DNA of 64,000 bases from Rhizobium rhododendri (GCF_007000325.2 NZ_CP117267.1:372001-436000); one strand, 5' to 3'. Positions 35,597 through 46,305 are shown, counted from the stretch's first letter. Notes: generated by a model not told the origin, from the sequence alone. Made by a program: numbers and translations.

Positions 35597-36192
35597 CAGT
35601 ACATAAAAATTTGCGTCTGGTTCCAGCGGCGGATGACTGGCTCCCCGAGGTCGTGCTCGTATCCGAGCACGCTGATGCTCGCCGTGTCGAGAACCAGCAG
35701 CGCGCCGCCTTCTGGCGGCAGGCCGATCCAGCGGGCGCTGAGCACACGCAGGAAATGGGCGCTGGAAAAGATCAGCACGCGGTCGTTTCGCGCCCGCAAT
35801 GCGGCAATGATGCTGTCTGCCCGCGCACCGACATCGGCGGCAGCTTCGCCCTCAGGGGCGCCATCGCGAAACAGATGCCAGTCCGGACTTGTCTTCAGGA
35901 TGTCCTTCGTCGTCACCCCTTCATAGGCACCGTAGTCCCATTCCGCCAGGTCCGCCTTGATCTCCCGCCGGTCACCAAAACCGGCGAGGGCGCAGGTGTT
36001 CGATGCGCGCATGGACGGGCTCGACCAGACGGCGTCGAAATGCTGGCCCTGCAGCCGGTCGGCCAGTTTCACGGCCGCTGCTTCGCCTGCTGCGGTCAGC
36101 GGAATGTCGGACCGGCCCGTATGCTTTCCGGAAAGGCTCCACGCCGTCTCGCCGTGCCGCACCAGGGTGATTTCAGGCCATGCACTGCTCAT
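35596..36192 (-). CDS. histidine phosphatase family protein
   Basis: A 198-residue phosphoglycerate-mutase-like phosphatase. The catalytic histidine is in LVRHGETAWSLSGKHTGRSD (RHG motif); a later FSSAHFLRVLSARW supplies the second His, and EWDYGAYEGVTT the acid. Substrates of such proteins vary (sugar phosphates, cobalamin intermediates), so no specific role is assigned. Convergent with glyS. Confidence 0.85.
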   Translation of the reverse strand: MSSAWPEITLVRHGETAWSLSGKHTGRSDIPLTAAGEAAAVKLADRLQGQHFDAVWSSPSMRASNTCALAGFGDRREIKADLAEWDYGAYEGVTTKDILKTSPDWHLFRDGAPEGEAAADVGARADSIIAALRARNDRVLIFSSAHFLRVLSARWIGLPPEGGALLVLDTASISVLGYEHDLGEPVIRRWNQTQIFMY

Positions 36193-36304
36193 GTCGCTAC
36201 CTTTCGCTCATCTGCGGCTGTCGCATCCGATAACCCCATATCGCGGCGGCGGTGCTGCCAAGTCAACTGCCGATAACGTGATGTGCGCGACAGGTCCACC
36301 GCAG

Positions 36305-36332
36305 GCAAAAACCGCCGGATCGCTCCGGCGGT
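36305..36332 (-). terminator. intrinsic terminator of the chemoreceptor gene
   Basis: On the minus strand ACCGCCGGA (36324-36332 read in reverse) pairs with TCCGGCGGT (36311-36319) around a 4-base loop and is followed by TTTTTG, a classic rho-independent terminator just past the chemoreceptor stop. Confidence 0.8.
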
Positions 36333-36361
36333 TGTGGAAAGATCGTCGATTTTTCCGGGCA

Positions 36362-38191
36362 TCAGGCAGCGCGGCGGGCCTGCTGCATGGTGGGGCGGCC
36401 ATCGGAGATGCGGAAGCCGCGGATCAGGTCGAGCAGCTCCTCGGTGTCGCTGGCCAGCGTTTCGGCCGAAGCCGTGGTTTCTTCCGCCATGGCTGCGTTC
36501 TGCTGGGTGGCGGCGTCGAGCTGGTTCATGGCCGTTGAAATGGAGCGCAGCGTCGTATCCTGTTCGGAGGCGCTGTGGGCGATCTTCGAGACGATCTCGT
36601 TGGCCGCCTTGATCTGGCCGGAGATGCGCTTCAGCGCCTCGCCGGCGTCGCCGACCAGGCGCACGCCGTGCTCGACCTGCGTCGAGGACCGGGCGATCTG
36701 CTCCTTGATTTCCTTGGCGGCCGCTGCTGAGCGTTGCGCCAGTTCGCGGACCTCCTGGGCGACCACGGCAAAGCCCTTGCCGGCTTCACCGGCGCGTGCA
36801 GCCTCAACACCGGCATTGAGCGCCAGCAGGTTCGTCTGGAAGGCGATCTCGTCGATGACGCCGATGATCTTGCCGATCTCCGTGGACGACTGTTCGATGC
36901 CGCTCATGGCGCCGATCGCCTGTGCCACGACGCCATCGCTGCGCGAGGCCTCGACGCTGATGGTGTCGACGCGCTTGCTGGCCTCATGGGCGCCTTCCGC
37001 TGTCTGGCGGACGGCAACGGTGAGCTCATCGAGAGCCGCCGATGTTTCCTCGAGGCTGGCGGCCTGGCGTTCGGTGCGCTGCGACAGTTCGTTGGAGGCG
37101 CGGCGGATCTCTTCCTTCGAGACGCCGATGTCGTTGCCCTTGGAGTTGACGCGGCTCATTGCCGCCTCCAGATGCGACAGGGCTTCGTTGAAGTTGTTGC
37201 GCAGTCCGGCATAGCTGGTGCCGAGGTCGCCGCAGCGGATGGTCAGGTCGCCCTTCGCCAGTTGTTCGAGCGATTCGCCGATGGTCGCAACGACGCGTGC
37301 CTGCAAGTCGGCCTGGTCCTGCTGATGGCGAACGTTCTCCTGACGCTCGGCACTGATCTGTCGTTCCTGGGCTTCCTGAAGTTCGGCCAGTGCATGCCGC
37401 TCGCGGATCTTCTGCTGCAGCGATTGTGTCGCCTTCGCCATCATGCCGACTTCGTTGTGCAGGCCGGTGTGCGGGATCGTAAGGGTAACGTCTTCGTCCG
37501 CGACGGCATTCAGTGCGCCGCGTACATCGGCCAGTGGCCCGGAGATGCTGCGGATCACATAAAGTGCCGCTGCGATGGCGATCACGAAGACGACGAGGCC
37601 GACCAGCAGCGTTTGCCAGATCGTCGCCCGTACCTGTGCTTCCAGGTCGTCCATGTAGACGCCGGTCGCAAGCGTGATGTGCCACGGCGTGAACACCTTG
37701 GCATAGGCGCTCTTGCGGAAGAACGCATCGGCAGGCTGTTGTGGCTTGGGCCCGTAGAAATCGACGACGCCACCGCCGGCCTTTCCGACCTTGACGAGTT
37801 CGTCGCGGTACATGTTGCCTTTCGGATCCGGCTTGCCCTTGTTGCTCAGCCCGACCTTGGAAGGATCGTAGTGGATTTTCAGGACGACGTCGTCGTCATA
37901 GCCAAAGAGGTACCCATCCGGTTCGAAACGGATATGGGAGAGCTCGTCGAATGCCTGCGTCTGCGCCTGCTCGTGCGTCAGAGTACCGGCTTTTTCGCGA
38001 TCGTAATATTGCTGGAGAATGGACAGCCCGGACTCGACCTGCGTGCGCAGCAGTGCATAGCGCTCGTGGTAGATGGCTGCCGCGGAACTCTGGATTTGAT
38101 AGTAGGTGACGCCAGCAAAGGCGATCATCAGGCCGGTAACCAGCATCATCAGCTGGGTCGAAATTCGCAGGTTCTTCATCAGGCCTCGCAA
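36362..38191 (-). CDS. methyl-accepting chemotaxis protein with Cache sensor
   Basis: A 609-residue transmembrane chemoreceptor. TM1 is LMMLVTGLMIAFAGVTYYQI (about 14-33), then a periplasmic single Cache_2-like domain (about 34-188, with FEPDGYLFGYDDD and VFTPWHITLATGVYMDDLE), TM2 (about 190-212), a HAMP domain, and a C-terminal signalling domain with the hairpin tip EIAFQTNLLALNAGVEAARA and VAQEVRELAQRSA. It lacks a C-terminal CheR/CheB pentapeptide. Cache_2 receptors often sense small carboxylates; the ligand is unknown. Start may also be the ATG four codons on (38179). Confidence 0.9.
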   Translation of the reverse strand: MRGLMKNLRISTQLMMLVTGLMIAFAGVTYYQIQSSAAAIYHERYALLRTQVESGLSILQQYYDREKAGTLTHEQAQTQAFDELSHIRFEPDGYLFGYDDDVVLKIHYDPSKVGLSNKGKPDPKGNMYRDELVKVGKAGGGVVDFYGPKPQQPADAFFRKSAYAKVFTPWHITLATGVYMDDLEAQVRATIWQTLLVGLVVFVIAIAAALYVIRSISGPLADVRGALNAVADEDVTLTIPHTGLHNEVGMMAKATQSLQQKIRERHALAELQEAQERQISAERQENVRHQQDQADLQARVVATIGESLEQLAKGDLTIRCGDLGTSYAGLRNNFNEALSHLEAAMSRVNSKGNDIGVSKEEIRRASNELSQRTERQAASLEETSAALDELTVAVRQTAEGAHEASKRVDTISVEASRSDGVVAQAIGAMSGIEQSSTEIGKIIGVIDEIAFQTNLLALNAGVEAARAGEAGKGFAVVAQEVRELAQRSAAAAKEIKEQIARSSTQVEHGVRLVGDAGEALKRISGQIKAANEIVSKIAHSASEQDTTLRSISTAMNQLDAATQQNAAMAEETTASAETLASDTEELLDLIRGFRISDGRPTMQQARRAA

Positions 38192-38564
38192 CGGAATAGG
38201 TTCGATTATCCCGGTGCGGTATCCTACCGCTTGATCCTGCGCCGTCGATCATGGCGCATCTGTTGCTGCTGAAGTCACATGCTGCTTCCGGTACGGCGAA
38301 GTTGCATCGCGTTCACCTAACAATGCTTTAAAGCTGTCAATATTTAGGGCTTTTATCGGCTTTAATCCCGGCGATTGTCACCCCAACCGCGCATATGACC
38401 GTTTTCCCGCCGGGAATACTGCACGAATATGGAGTGACCAGCAGCAATTCTCTCCAGCATCTGCGAACACAAAAATGCGCCCCTGCTTCTCTTCAGGGAC
38501 GCATCTGTCTGCCTTGCGGCGCACCCCTATCGACTGGAGTTCGATGGGGAGGGGAATGAGCGGG
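38192..38564. other. 373-base gap between two leftward genes
   Basis: Contains the upstream region of the chemoreceptor gene (the AT-rich stretch near 38330-38365 is a likely promoter zone) and, at 38471-38504, the terminator of the next upstream gene. No additional gene is supported. Confidence 0.5.
38471..38504 (-). terminator. intrinsic terminator of the small secreted protein gene
   Basis: Minus strand: ATGCGTCCCTG pairs with CAGGGGCGCAT (one G-U pair) around an 8-base loop, followed by TTTTTG. It lies 60 bases past the stop of the leftward gene ending at 38565. Confidence 0.7.
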
Positions 38565-39011
38565 CTACTGAAGGCGCAACTGGAAATCCGAGGTGTCGAG
38601 AGGCTTGGCCGGTGGCGTGGCTGCGGCGATCGCTGCCGTCATCGCACTGCGATCGATGCCGTCAGGCGATACCCCGGCTGCGGCCAGTGCTTCCGGCGAC
38701 GCCTTACTGATGAATACGACCGGCGATCCGCCCAGCCAGGCTTCGGTGCGGACGACCTTTTGCTCGCCGTTGATCTGGCGCACCACGGTCGTCTGCGTCC
38801 CCACGGGGAGTTCGGGAACCACATAGCTTTTCTTGGCGACCTCCTGCTTGATCGGCGCGCAATCGACGCAGACCTTCGCCTGGATGCTGTCGCCGCTGGT
38901 GCGGGTCGCGCCGTCGAGCGTCAGGAACGACGACGCCATCGCGGAGCTGCCGATCAGCATGGCAGAACTGCCGATCAAAACGAATGCTGCACTCAGGATC
39001 GTGGGACGCAT
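38565..39011 (-). CDS. small exported protein, possible HPE1-like domain
   Basis: A 148-residue protein with an N-terminal signal peptide (MRPTILSAAFVLIGSSAML) and a short Cys-pair segment KVCVDCAPIKQEVAKKSYVVPELPVGT (read in pieces: VCVDC and SYVVPELPVGT). This pattern resembles rhizobial proteins annotated as plant virulence effector HPE1-like; I recall the family but cannot verify the match. ATG at 39011 is chosen because GGAGAG lies 6 bases upstream, whereas the ATG at 39023 lacks a site. The mature protein is probably periplasmic or secreted. Role unknown. Confidence 0.55.
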   Translation of the reverse strand: MRPTILSAAFVLIGSSAMLIGSSAMASSFLTLDGATRTSGDSIQAKVCVDCAPIKQEVAKKSYVVPELPVGTQTTVVRQINGEQKVVRTEAWLGGSPVVFISKASPEALAAAGVSPDGIDRSAMTAAIAAATPPAKPLDTSDFQLRLQ

Positions 39012-39126
39012 GAAACTCTCCATCGGATACTGCGAGGAGATTAGCGCGCCTTTGTTTCCATCCGGTCAGGGGAATCGGTAAAACTTTATCGGAAACGCGG
39101 ATTTGGGGCAGGAAAGAGCCGTCCAG

Positions 39127-40398
39127 TCAGGCCTTTTCGCGCTCGATTGCCCGCCAGCCGATATCGGCGCGGCTGAAGCCGCTGTCCCAGACCACCTGCT
39201 CTGCAAGCGAATAGGCGCGCTTCTGGGCCTCGCCGACGCTGCTGCCCGTTGCCGTCACTCCCAGCACCCGGCCTCCGGTCGCGACCAGCGCACCGTCCTT
39301 CAAAGCTGTCCCGGCATGAAACACTTTCGCACCGTCGCTGTCTGCGGGCAGGGCCGCGATGACGGAGTTCTTCTCATAGGCGCCCGGATAGCCCTTCGAG
39401 GCCATGACGACGGTCAACGCCGCATCGTCGCTCCATTCGGCGGTCGCCTTGTCGAGCGTGCCGTTGGCGCAAGCGAGCAGCAGCGGCAGAAGATCGCTTT
39501 TCAGCCGCATCATCAGCACCTGGCATTCCGGATCGCCGAAGCGGACATTGTACTCGATCAGTTCCGGCCCCTTTGCGGTGATCATCAGACCGGCAAAGAA
39601 TACGCCGGAAAACGGCATACCGCTTGTCGCCATTCCACGCATCGTCGGCTCGATGATCTCCTTCATCGTCCGCTCGATCAGCTCGGGCGTCATCACTGCG
39701 GCGGGCGAGTAGGCGCCCATGCCGCCCGTGTTCGGGCCGGTGTCGCCGTCGCCGACGCGCTTGTGGTCCTGGGCGGTGGCCAGCGCCAAAGCGTGAGTTC
39801 CGTCGCAGAGGCAGAAGAAGCTTGCTTCCTCGCCATCGAGAAAGGCTTCGACGACGACTTCCGCACCCGCCGACCCGAAGGCGCCGTCGAAACAGTCGTC
39901 AACGGCCGCAATCGCCTCGTCCAGCGTCATCGCCACGGTGACGCCCTTGCCGGCAGCAAGGCCATCGGCCTTGACAACGATGGGCGCGCCCTCGGCGAGA
40001 ATATAGGCCTTCGCCTTGCCGGCATCGTCGAAGCGCTGATAGGCGCCTGTCGGAATGTTGTAGCGGGCGCAGATGTCCTTGGTGAAACCCTTGGAACCCT
40101 CGAGCTGGGCGGCGGCGGCAGAGGGGCCGAAGACGGCGATACCGGCCTCGCGCAAGCGGTCGGCAAGACCGGCGACCAGCGGCGCCTCAGGGCCGACGAC
40201 GACAAAATCGATGGCTTCCGACAGGCAGAACGCAGCAACGGCGTCGTTGTCTTCCGTATCGACGGCAACGAGCGTGGCATGCTCGGCGATGCCGGGATTG
40301 CCGGGAGCGGCGTAAAGCTTGGTCAGCAGCGGCGATTGCGCCAGCTTCCAGGCCAGCGCATGCTCGCGTCCGCCCGATCCGATCAACAGAACTTTCAT
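39127..40398 (-). CDS. purD: phosphoribosylamine-glycine ligase
   Basis: A 423-residue ATP-grasp ligase of de novo purine synthesis (PRA + glycine + ATP to GAR). [19 protein letters not shown] is the conserved start; [34 protein letters not shown] and [15 protein letters not shown] are family signatures. The start is at ATG 40398 although the frame is open to 40674. It is divergent from tex with 160 bases between the starts. Confidence 0.95.
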   Translation of the reverse strand: MKVLLIGSGGREHALAWKLAQSPLLTKLYAAPGNPGIAEHATLVAVDTEDNDAVAAFCLSEAIDFVVVGPEAPLVAGLADRLREAGIAVFGPSAAAAQLEGSKGFTKDICARYNIPTGAYQRFDDAGKAKAYILAEGAPIVVKADGLAAGKGVTVAMTLDEAIAAVDDCFDGAFGSAGAEVVVEAFLDGEEASFFCLCDGTHALALATAQDHKRVGDGDTGPNTGGMGAYSPAAVMTPELIERTMKEIIEPTMRGMATSGMPFSGVFFAGLMITAKGPELIEYNVRFGDPECQVLMMRLKSDLLPLLLACANGTLDKATAEWSDDAALTVVMASKGYPGAYEKNSVIAALPADSDGAKVFHAGTALKDGALVATGGRVLGVTATGSSVGEAQKRAYSLAEQVVWDSGFSRADIGWRAIEREKA

Positions 40399-40558
40399 CG
40401 CCTGCCCCTTTGTTGCCAGAACTTGGCGGTTAAGCAGCCCTGCCGCAAAGGTCAAGCGGCAATTCCTGTGGAGTCCACCGGAAGCGCTGACTGAGATCAT
40501 TGCCTTGCCGCTTTCTCGGACTATGGTCGCGCCAATCAGAAGCAACGCAGAGATCCCC

Positions 40559-42871
40559 ATGGCCGCAGATATCCGCTCCATCGCAGCAATCATTTCCGCC
40601 GAGATCAATGCTCGGCCTGAGCAGGTGGTTTCGGCGGTCGGCCTTCTCGACGAGGGCTCGACGGTGCCGTTCATTGCCCGCTACCGCAAGGAAGTGACCG
40701 GCGGGCTGGATGATGGGCAGTTGCGGACGCTGGCCGAGCGGCTGGTCTACCTGCGCGAGCTCGAAGCGCGCCGCGGCTCGATCAGCGACAGCATCACCGG
40801 CCAGGGCAAGATGACCGACGACCTGCAGCGCAAGATCGCCGGCGTCACCACGAAGGCCGAGCTCGAGGATCTCTACCTGCCGTTCAAGCAGAAGCGCCGG
40901 ACCCGCGCCGAGATCGCCCGCGAGCGCGGTCTAGGGCCATTGGCGGAGGCAATCCTGAAAGATCGCAGCCGTGAACCCGCGCAGCTTGCCGAGGGCTATG
41001 TCGCCAACGAGGTGACCGATGTGAAGATGGCGCTCGAGGGTGCCCGCGACATCATTGCCGAGGGCATCGCCGAAAATGCCGATCTCCTGAAGACCTTGCG
41101 CGCCCATATGCGTCAGAATGCCCAGCTGCGCGCCAAGGTCGTCGATGGCAAGCAGGAGGCCGGCGCGAAGTTCTCCGACTATTTCGATCACACCGAGCGC
41201 TGGGCAACGGCTCCCGGCCATCGGGCTCTCGCCATGCTGCGCGGCTGGAACGAGGAGATGCTGACGCTGACGATCGAGATCGACGCCGATCTCGCGTCAC
41301 CCTTCAGGCCTGTCGAGCGGATGATCGCCACGGCCTACGAGATCGGCGCCCAGAAGCCCGGCGATCGCTGGCTGATGGAGGTCGCCAGCTGGACATGGCG
41401 CGTCAAACTGTCGATGTCGCTGTCGCTCGACCTGATGCGCGAGCTGCGTGAACGAGCCGAGCAGGAGGCCATCCACGTATTTGCGCGCAATCTAAAGGAC
41501 CTGCTGCTCGCAGCACCCGCCGGCGCGCGCGCCACCATGGGTCTCGACCCCGGCATCCGCACGGGCGTCAAGGTTGCCGTCGTCGATGCCACCGGAAAGC
41601 TGCTCGAGACAGCCACGGTCTATCCTTTCCAACCACGCAACGATGTGCGCGGCACCCAGGCGACGCTTGCGGCCCTCATCGTCAAGCACAAGGTCGAACT
41701 GATCTCGATCGGCAACGGCACCGGCAGCCGGGAAACCGAAAAGCTGGTGAGCGACATGCTAGTCGAATTGCCTGGCACAAAGCCTACCAAGGTCATCGTT
41801 TCCGAAGCGGGCGCCTCGATCTATTCGGCATCGGAAGCGGCAGCCCTGGAGTTCCCCAATCTCGACGTGACGTTGCGCGGCGCAGTATCGATTGCCCGGC
41901 GGCTGCAGGATCCGCTGGCCGAACTGGTCAAGATCGAGCCGAAATCGATCGGCGTCGGCCAGTACCAGCACGATGTCGACCAGCAGAAGCTGTCGCGCTC
42001 GCTGGATGCCGTCGTCGAGGATGCGGTGAATGCCGTCGGTGTCGATCTCAACACGGCCTCGGCGCCGCTGCTTGCCCGCGTTTCAGGCCTTGGTGCGGCG
42101 ATTGCCGAATCCATCGTCCGCCACCGCGACGAGGCCGGACGTTTCGAAACCCGGCGCGATCTCCTGAAGGTCGCGCGGCTTGGGCCCCGGGCCTTCGAGC
42201 AATGCGCCGGCTTCCTGCGCATCACCGGCGGCAAGGAGCCGCTCGACGCCTCCTCGGTGCATCCGGAAGCCTATGGTGTCGCCAAGAAGATTGTCGCCGC
42301 CTGCGGTCGCGACCTGCGCACGCTGATGGGCGATAGCGCCGCGCTGAAGGCGGTCGATCCACGCGCCTTCGTCGATGAACGCTTCGGCCTGCCGACCGTG
42401 CGCGATATCTTGGCCGAGCTCGAAAAACCCGGCCGTGACCCGCGCCCGAGCTTCAAGACGGCGACCTTTGCCGAGGGTGTCAACGAAATCAGCGACCTAA
42501 AGCCAGGCATGATGCTGGAGGGCACAGTTACCAATGTCGCGGTCTTCGGCGCCTTCGTCGATATCGGCGTACACCAGGACGGTCTGGTTCACGTCTCGCA
42601 GCTGGCGGACCGTTTCGTGAAGGATCCTCATGAGGTGGTGAAGGCCGGCGACGTCGTGAAAGTCCGCGTCGTCGACATCGATGCCAAGCGCAAGCGGATC
42701 GCCCTCAGCATGCGCAAGGACGCCGGCGATGACGCCGCGCCACCGGCCCGCGAGAACCGAAGCGGTCCCGAAACACGGGTGATGCCGGCAAAGCAGCAGG
42801 TCAGTCGCCCGGCACCGCAGACGCAGGGCAGCTTCGGCGCGGCGCTCGCCGATGCGCTCAAGCGAAAATAG
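40559..42871 (+). CDS. tex: Tex family RNA-binding transcription accessory protein
   Basis: A 770-residue Tex protein. Layout: N-terminal helical Tex domain ([23 protein letters not shown]), YqgF/RNase H-like domain ([20 protein letters not shown], about 327), helix-hairpin-helix DNA-binding part ([21 protein letters not shown], about 495), and a C-terminal S1 RNA-binding domain (about 650-720, [22 protein letters not shown]). The ATG at 40559 is chosen because [16 protein letters not shown] is the family start; the longer frame from 40319 overlaps purD. It binds nucleic acid and is linked to transcription and stress tolerance. Confidence 0.93.
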   Translation: MAADIRSIAAIISAEINARPEQVVSAVGLLDEGSTVPFIARYRKEVTGGLDDGQLRTLAERLVYLRELEARRGSISDSITGQGKMTDDLQRKIAGVTTKAELEDLYLPFKQKRRTRAEIARERGLGPLAEAILKDRSREPAQLAEGYVANEVTDVKMALEGARDIIAEGIAENADLLKTLRAHMRQNAQLRAKVVDGKQEAGAKFSDYFDHTERWATAPGHRALAMLRGWNEEMLTLTIEIDADLASPFRPVERMIATAYEIGAQKPGDRWLMEVASWTWRVKLSMSLSLDLMRELRERAEQEAIHVFARNLKDLLLAAPAGARATMGLDPGIRTGVKVAVVDATGKLLETATVYPFQPRNDVRGTQATLAALIVKHKVELISIGNGTGSRETEKLVSDMLVELPGTKPTKVIVSEAGASIYSASEAAALEFPNLDVTLRGAVSIARRLQDPLAELVKIEPKSIGVGQYQHDVDQQKLSRSLDAVVEDAVNAVGVDLNTASAPLLARVSGLGAAIAESIVRHRDEAGRFETRRDLLKVARLGPRAFEQCAGFLRITGGKEPLDASSVHPEAYGVAKKIVAACGRDLRTLMGDSAALKAVDPRAFVDERFGLPTVRDILAELEKPGRDPRPSFKTATFAEGVNEISDLKPGMMLEGTVTNVAVFGAFVDIGVHQDGLVHVSQLADRFVKDPHEVVKAGDVVKVRVVDIDAKRKRIALSMRKDAGDDAAPPARENRSGPETRVMPAKQQVSRPAPQTQGSFGAALADALKRK

Positions 42872-42902
42872 TCACTTAGCTTATATATTTGCAAGAATGT
42901 CA

Positions 42903-42929
42903 CACTCCGGCAATGTTCGTGCCGGAGTG
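42903..42929 (+). terminator. hairpin downstream of tex
   Basis: CACTCCGGCA (42903-42912) pairs perfectly with TGCCGGAGTG (42920-42929) around a 7-base loop, 32 bases after the tex stop. No T-run follows, so it may stabilise the 3' end rather than terminate by itself. Confidence 0.6.
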
Positions 42930-43012
42930 CCTGTACCGCCGTTCGTAAGCTTGCCAGACTATCTTGAGGGGATAATGTTTCCTGATTGTCTGTCATATGA
43001 TTGAGAGGCGTC

Positions 43013-44272
43013 ATGGCGTCGTCACTGCTTGCTCTTGTCACCAAAATTATCCGCAAAGGCTCCCTTCAGATCACGCTCTCCAACGGCGAGACGCATCTGC
43101 TCGGCGATGGCACCGGCCAGACCGTTGCGGTGCGCACCGCCGACCGCGAGGCGGAAGACGCCATCGCCACAGATCCGACGCTGAAGCTGGGCGAAATGTT
43201 CATGGAAGGCCGGTTCATCCTCGAACAGGGCGACATCTATGATTTCCTGTCGCTGGTGAAGCTCAACACCACGGACGAGTTGTTCGATTTCAAGATCGCC
43301 ATGAAGCTGATCGGCCGCATTGCCTGGCAGCAGCTGAAGAGCCGCCTGCCGGTCAACCGCAGCAAGCACAATGTCGCCCACCACTACGATCTCTCGGCCA
43401 AGCTTTTCGACCTCTTCCTCGACGAGGACTGGCAGTATTCCTGCGCCTATTTCGAGCCGCCGGGCATCGGTCTCGACGAAGCCCAGCTCGCCAAGAAGCG
43501 CCATATCGCTGCCAAGCTGCGGCTCGAGCCCGGTCAGTCCGTGCTCGAGATTGGCTCCGGCTGGGGTGGAATGGGGATGTACCTGGCGGAATCGACGGAG
43601 AATGTCGATTTCACCGGCATCACGCTCAGCCAGGAGCAGCTTAAGGTGTCGCGCGCGCGCGCTGCAAAGCGCGGCCTTTCTGACCGGGTGCGTTTCGAAC
43701 TGCAGGATTATCGCTACCTCAGCGGACGCAAGTTCGACCGCATCGTCTCGGTGGGCATGTTCGAGCATGTCGGCATCGGCAATTATCGCAAGTTCTTCAG
43801 CAAGGTCTCGGAGTTGCTCGCCGATGATGGGGTGATGGTGCTCCATTCCATCGGTCGCCCGAGGCCAAGCTTCTCTACCAACGCCTTCATCGAGAGATAC
43901 ATCTTTCCCGGCGGCTATATCCCGTCTCTGGCCGAGACGACGCCAGCTCTGGAAAAGGCCAACCTGCTGGTCAAGGACATCGAAATCCTGCCGATGCATT
44001 ACGCCTATACGCTGCGTCACTGGCGAGAACGTTTCATCGCCCGCAAGGAGGAAGCCGTCGCCCTCTATGACGAGAAATTCTTCCGGATGTGGGAGTTCTA
44101 CCTGGCAGGCTCGGAGATGGCCTTCCGCTGGGAGCAGCTCTTTATCTTCCAGATCCAGATCGCCAAGGACCAGTTCGCGGTTCCCAACAACCGGAACTAC
44201 ATTGCCGAAAACGAAGCCAAGCTCAAGGAATTCGAAGCCCGCCGTGCACCGCTGGAGAAGATTGTGTTCTGA
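43013..44272 (+). CDS. cfa: cyclopropane-fatty-acyl-phospholipid synthase family protein
   Basis: A 419-residue SAM-dependent methyltransferase that adds a methylene to unsaturated membrane lipids. Marks: KHNVAHHYDLSAKLFDLFLD, WQYSCAYFEPPGIGLDEAQ, the SAM loop VLEIGSGWGGMGMYLAES, VGMFEHVGIGNYRKFF and GGYIPSLAETTPALEKA. A ribosome site GAGAGG precedes the ATG at 43013. Cyclopropane lipids help survive acid and stationary phase. Rhizobia usually have two cfa genes; which this is cannot be decided. Confidence 0.9.
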   Translation: MASSLLALVTKIIRKGSLQITLSNGETHLLGDGTGQTVAVRTADREAEDAIATDPTLKLGEMFMEGRFILEQGDIYDFLSLVKLNTTDELFDFKIAMKLIGRIAWQQLKSRLPVNRSKHNVAHHYDLSAKLFDLFLDEDWQYSCAYFEPPGIGLDEAQLAKKRHIAAKLRLEPGQSVLEIGSGWGGMGMYLAESTENVDFTGITLSQEQLKVSRARAAKRGLSDRVRFELQDYRYLSGRKFDRIVSVGMFEHVGIGNYRKFFSKVSELLADDGVMVLHSIGRPRPSFSTNAFIERYIFPGGYIPSLAETTPALEKANLLVKDIEILPMHYAYTLRHWRERFIARKEEAVALYDEKFFRMWEFYLAGSEMAFRWEQLFIFQIQIAKDQFAVPNNRNYIAENEAKLKEFEARRAPLEKIVF

Positions 44273-44401
44273 TCCTCGCGTCTTTGCCATGACGATCTGC
44301 GGGCGGACAGCTTCGGCGCTTGGTTAAGCAAGTGGTAATGCGATCCGGATAAGTTTAGGCATTCCGGGCTCTTGCCTTTGTATTGCGTAGTAGGATTTCC
44401 C

Positions 44402-45211
44402 ATGGCCAAGACCTCGAGTCTGCTGATTTCGTTTGGATTTTTTGCGACAATGGCAGGGGCCGCCACGGCTGGCGACGGTCGTGCCTGGTGGTCCGGCGAT
44501 TGGTATGTCAGCGTCGGCGCTGCCGGCTTCGTCGGTCCCAAATTCGAGGGCGCCAAGCACTACAAGTTACAGTTTTCGCCGCTGATCTCCTTCGGCAAGC
44601 AAGGACCTGCGCCGCGATTTACCTCGCGCAACGACAATCCGGCTTTTGCATTGCTCGATACCGGGACATTTCGGGCCGGCATCGTCGGCAAGTTTGTGCC
44701 GAGCCGGGATTCGAGCGACGGGCGTGAACTGCGCGGGCTGAAGGATGTCAAATGGGGCGCAGAGGCCGGTGGCTTCGTCGAGGTCTACCCGACCGATTGG
44801 ATCCGCGCCCGTGCCGAAGTGCGCCAGGGTATCCGCGCCCATAACGGCATCGTTGCCGATGTGGCGGTTGATGCTTTCACCGACATCGCCCCTGATCTGC
44901 GGCTCTCCGGTGGACCGAGGGCAACCTTCGCGACGGCGAACTATTTCGATACCTATTACGGTGTCGACGGCAAGGAATCGGCGGCCAGCGGGCTCGATCG
45001 CTACAATCCCGGCGGCGGCCTGAAATCCGTCGGTGTCGGCGGTGCGCTGACCTGGCAGGCAACCAAGAATTTGAGCACCAGCTCCTTCGTGGAATACCAG
45101 CGGCTGAAGGGTCCTGCAGCCGACAGCAGCCTGGTGCGTGAACGCGGCGACAAAAACCAGCTCGTCATCGGCCTGTCCGCCACCTACCGCTTCGGCTTCA
45201 CGCTGAACTGA
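44402..45211 (+). CDS. MipA/OmpV family outer membrane protein
   Basis: A 269-residue protein with a signal peptide (MAKTSSLLISFGFFATMAGA, cleavage after AATA) and beta-barrel-like alternation ending in LVIGLSATYRFGFTLN, a C-terminal aromatic residue region as in outer membrane barrels. The WSGDWYVSVGAAGFVGPKFEGA start is characteristic of MipA/OmpV, proteins that interact with murein-synthesis machinery or serve as porin-like scaffolds. ATG at 44402 follows TAGGA. Confidence 0.83.
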   Translation: MAKTSSLLISFGFFATMAGAATAGDGRAWWSGDWYVSVGAAGFVGPKFEGAKHYKLQFSPLISFGKQGPAPRFTSRNDNPAFALLDTGTFRAGIVGKFVPSRDSSDGRELRGLKDVKWGAEAGGFVEVYPTDWIRARAEVRQGIRAHNGIVADVAVDAFTDIAPDLRLSGGPRATFATANYFDTYYGVDGKESAASGLDRYNPGGGLKSVGVGGALTWQATKNLSTSSFVEYQRLKGPAADSSLVRERGDKNQLVIGLSATYRFGFTLN

Positions 45212-45336
45212 TAAGGCGCCCGTCGGAACAGTTCGGCAAAAGTGCTTGGCGGTTTTGCGTCTGGAAGTGCGTGAGAGCAGATAGGTCCAACATTTTCGCA
45301 TTTCCGTGAAACGCTGAAATGTTCTAGACATTCCGC

Positions 45337-46299
45337 ATGAGCAACAGCCACGATTTCCGCGACCGAGTCGCCGATGCGCCATCCGATAATTTCGTCTACA
45401 AGGCCTTGCCGCCGTGGCTGTGGCCCTATGCCCAGCTGGCACGCTGGGACCGGCCGATCGGCTGGCAGCTGCTGCTATGGCCGTGCTTCTGGTCGGTGAC
45501 CTTGGCCGCCAATGCCGCCTTGACGCTGGGCGAGTTCGTCGGTCCGCTGCTGTTCTACCATCTCATCCTCTATTTCATCGGCGCGGTGGCGATGCGCGGT
45601 GCCGGCTGTACGTTCAACGATCTCATCGATCACGATATCGATGCTTCCGTGGCGCGCACCCGCTCGCGGCCTTTGCCGTCAGGCCGTGTCAGCCGCAAGC
45701 AGGCAAAGATATTCATTGCATTGCAGGCTCTCGTCGGACTGTTCGTTCTCCTGCAGTTCAACTGGTTCTGTGTGGGCCTCGGCTTGCTGTCGCTGGGACT
45801 GGTGGCGGTGTACCCCTTTGCCAAGCGCTTTACCGACTGGCCGCAGTTCTTCCTCGGGCTTGCCTTTTCCTGGGGTGCGCTGATGGGCTGGGCCGGCATC
45901 TTCGGTAGCCTGTCGCTGCCGCCGATCCTGCTCTACATCGCCGCCATTCTCTGGACCATTGGCTACGACACCATCTATGCCCATCAGGACAAGGAGGACG
46001 ACGAACTGATCGGCGTCCGTTCGACGGCGCGACTGTTCGGCGAAAAGACGAAGATATGGCTCGTAAGCCTCTATGGCGCGGCGCTAGTGCTGATGTTCCT
46101 TGCCTTCGCGCTGGCCGGCGCAGGTCCCATCGCATTTCTTGGCCTTGTCATCGCTGGCGGCATGTTCGCCTACCAGATCGTCGTCCTCGATATCGAAGAC
46201 GCGCCGCAGTGCCTGATCCTGTTCCGCTCGAACGGCAGGGTCGGTGCCATCATCTTTGCCGGCCTGCTGTTGTCCATGGCGCTTTCCGCTCCCGGCTGA
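45337..46299 (+). CDS. ubiA: 4-hydroxybenzoate polyprenyltransferase
   Basis: A 320-residue inner-membrane prenyltransferase that joins 4-hydroxybenzoate to the polyprenyl diphosphate made by the enzyme encoded at 18937. Both acidic motifs are present: TFNDLIDHDIDASVARTRSR and YAHQDKEDDELIGVRST. About eight hydrophobic segments, normal length. It forms the committed step of ubiquinone synthesis. A strong terminator follows. Confidence 0.93.
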   Translation: MSNSHDFRDRVADAPSDNFVYKALPPWLWPYAQLARWDRPIGWQLLLWPCFWSVTLAANAALTLGEFVGPLLFYHLILYFIGAVAMRGAGCTFNDLIDHDIDASVARTRSRPLPSGRVSRKQAKIFIALQALVGLFVLLQFNWFCVGLGLLSLGLVAVYPFAKRFTDWPQFFLGLAFSWGALMGWAGIFGSLSLPPILLYIAAILWTIGYDTIYAHQDKEDDELIGVRSTARLFGEKTKIWLVSLYGAALVLMFLAFALAGAGPIAFLGLVIAGGMFAYQIVVLDIEDAPQCLILFRSNGRVGAIIFAGLLLSMALSAPG

Positions 46300-46305
46300 A
46301 ACGCA

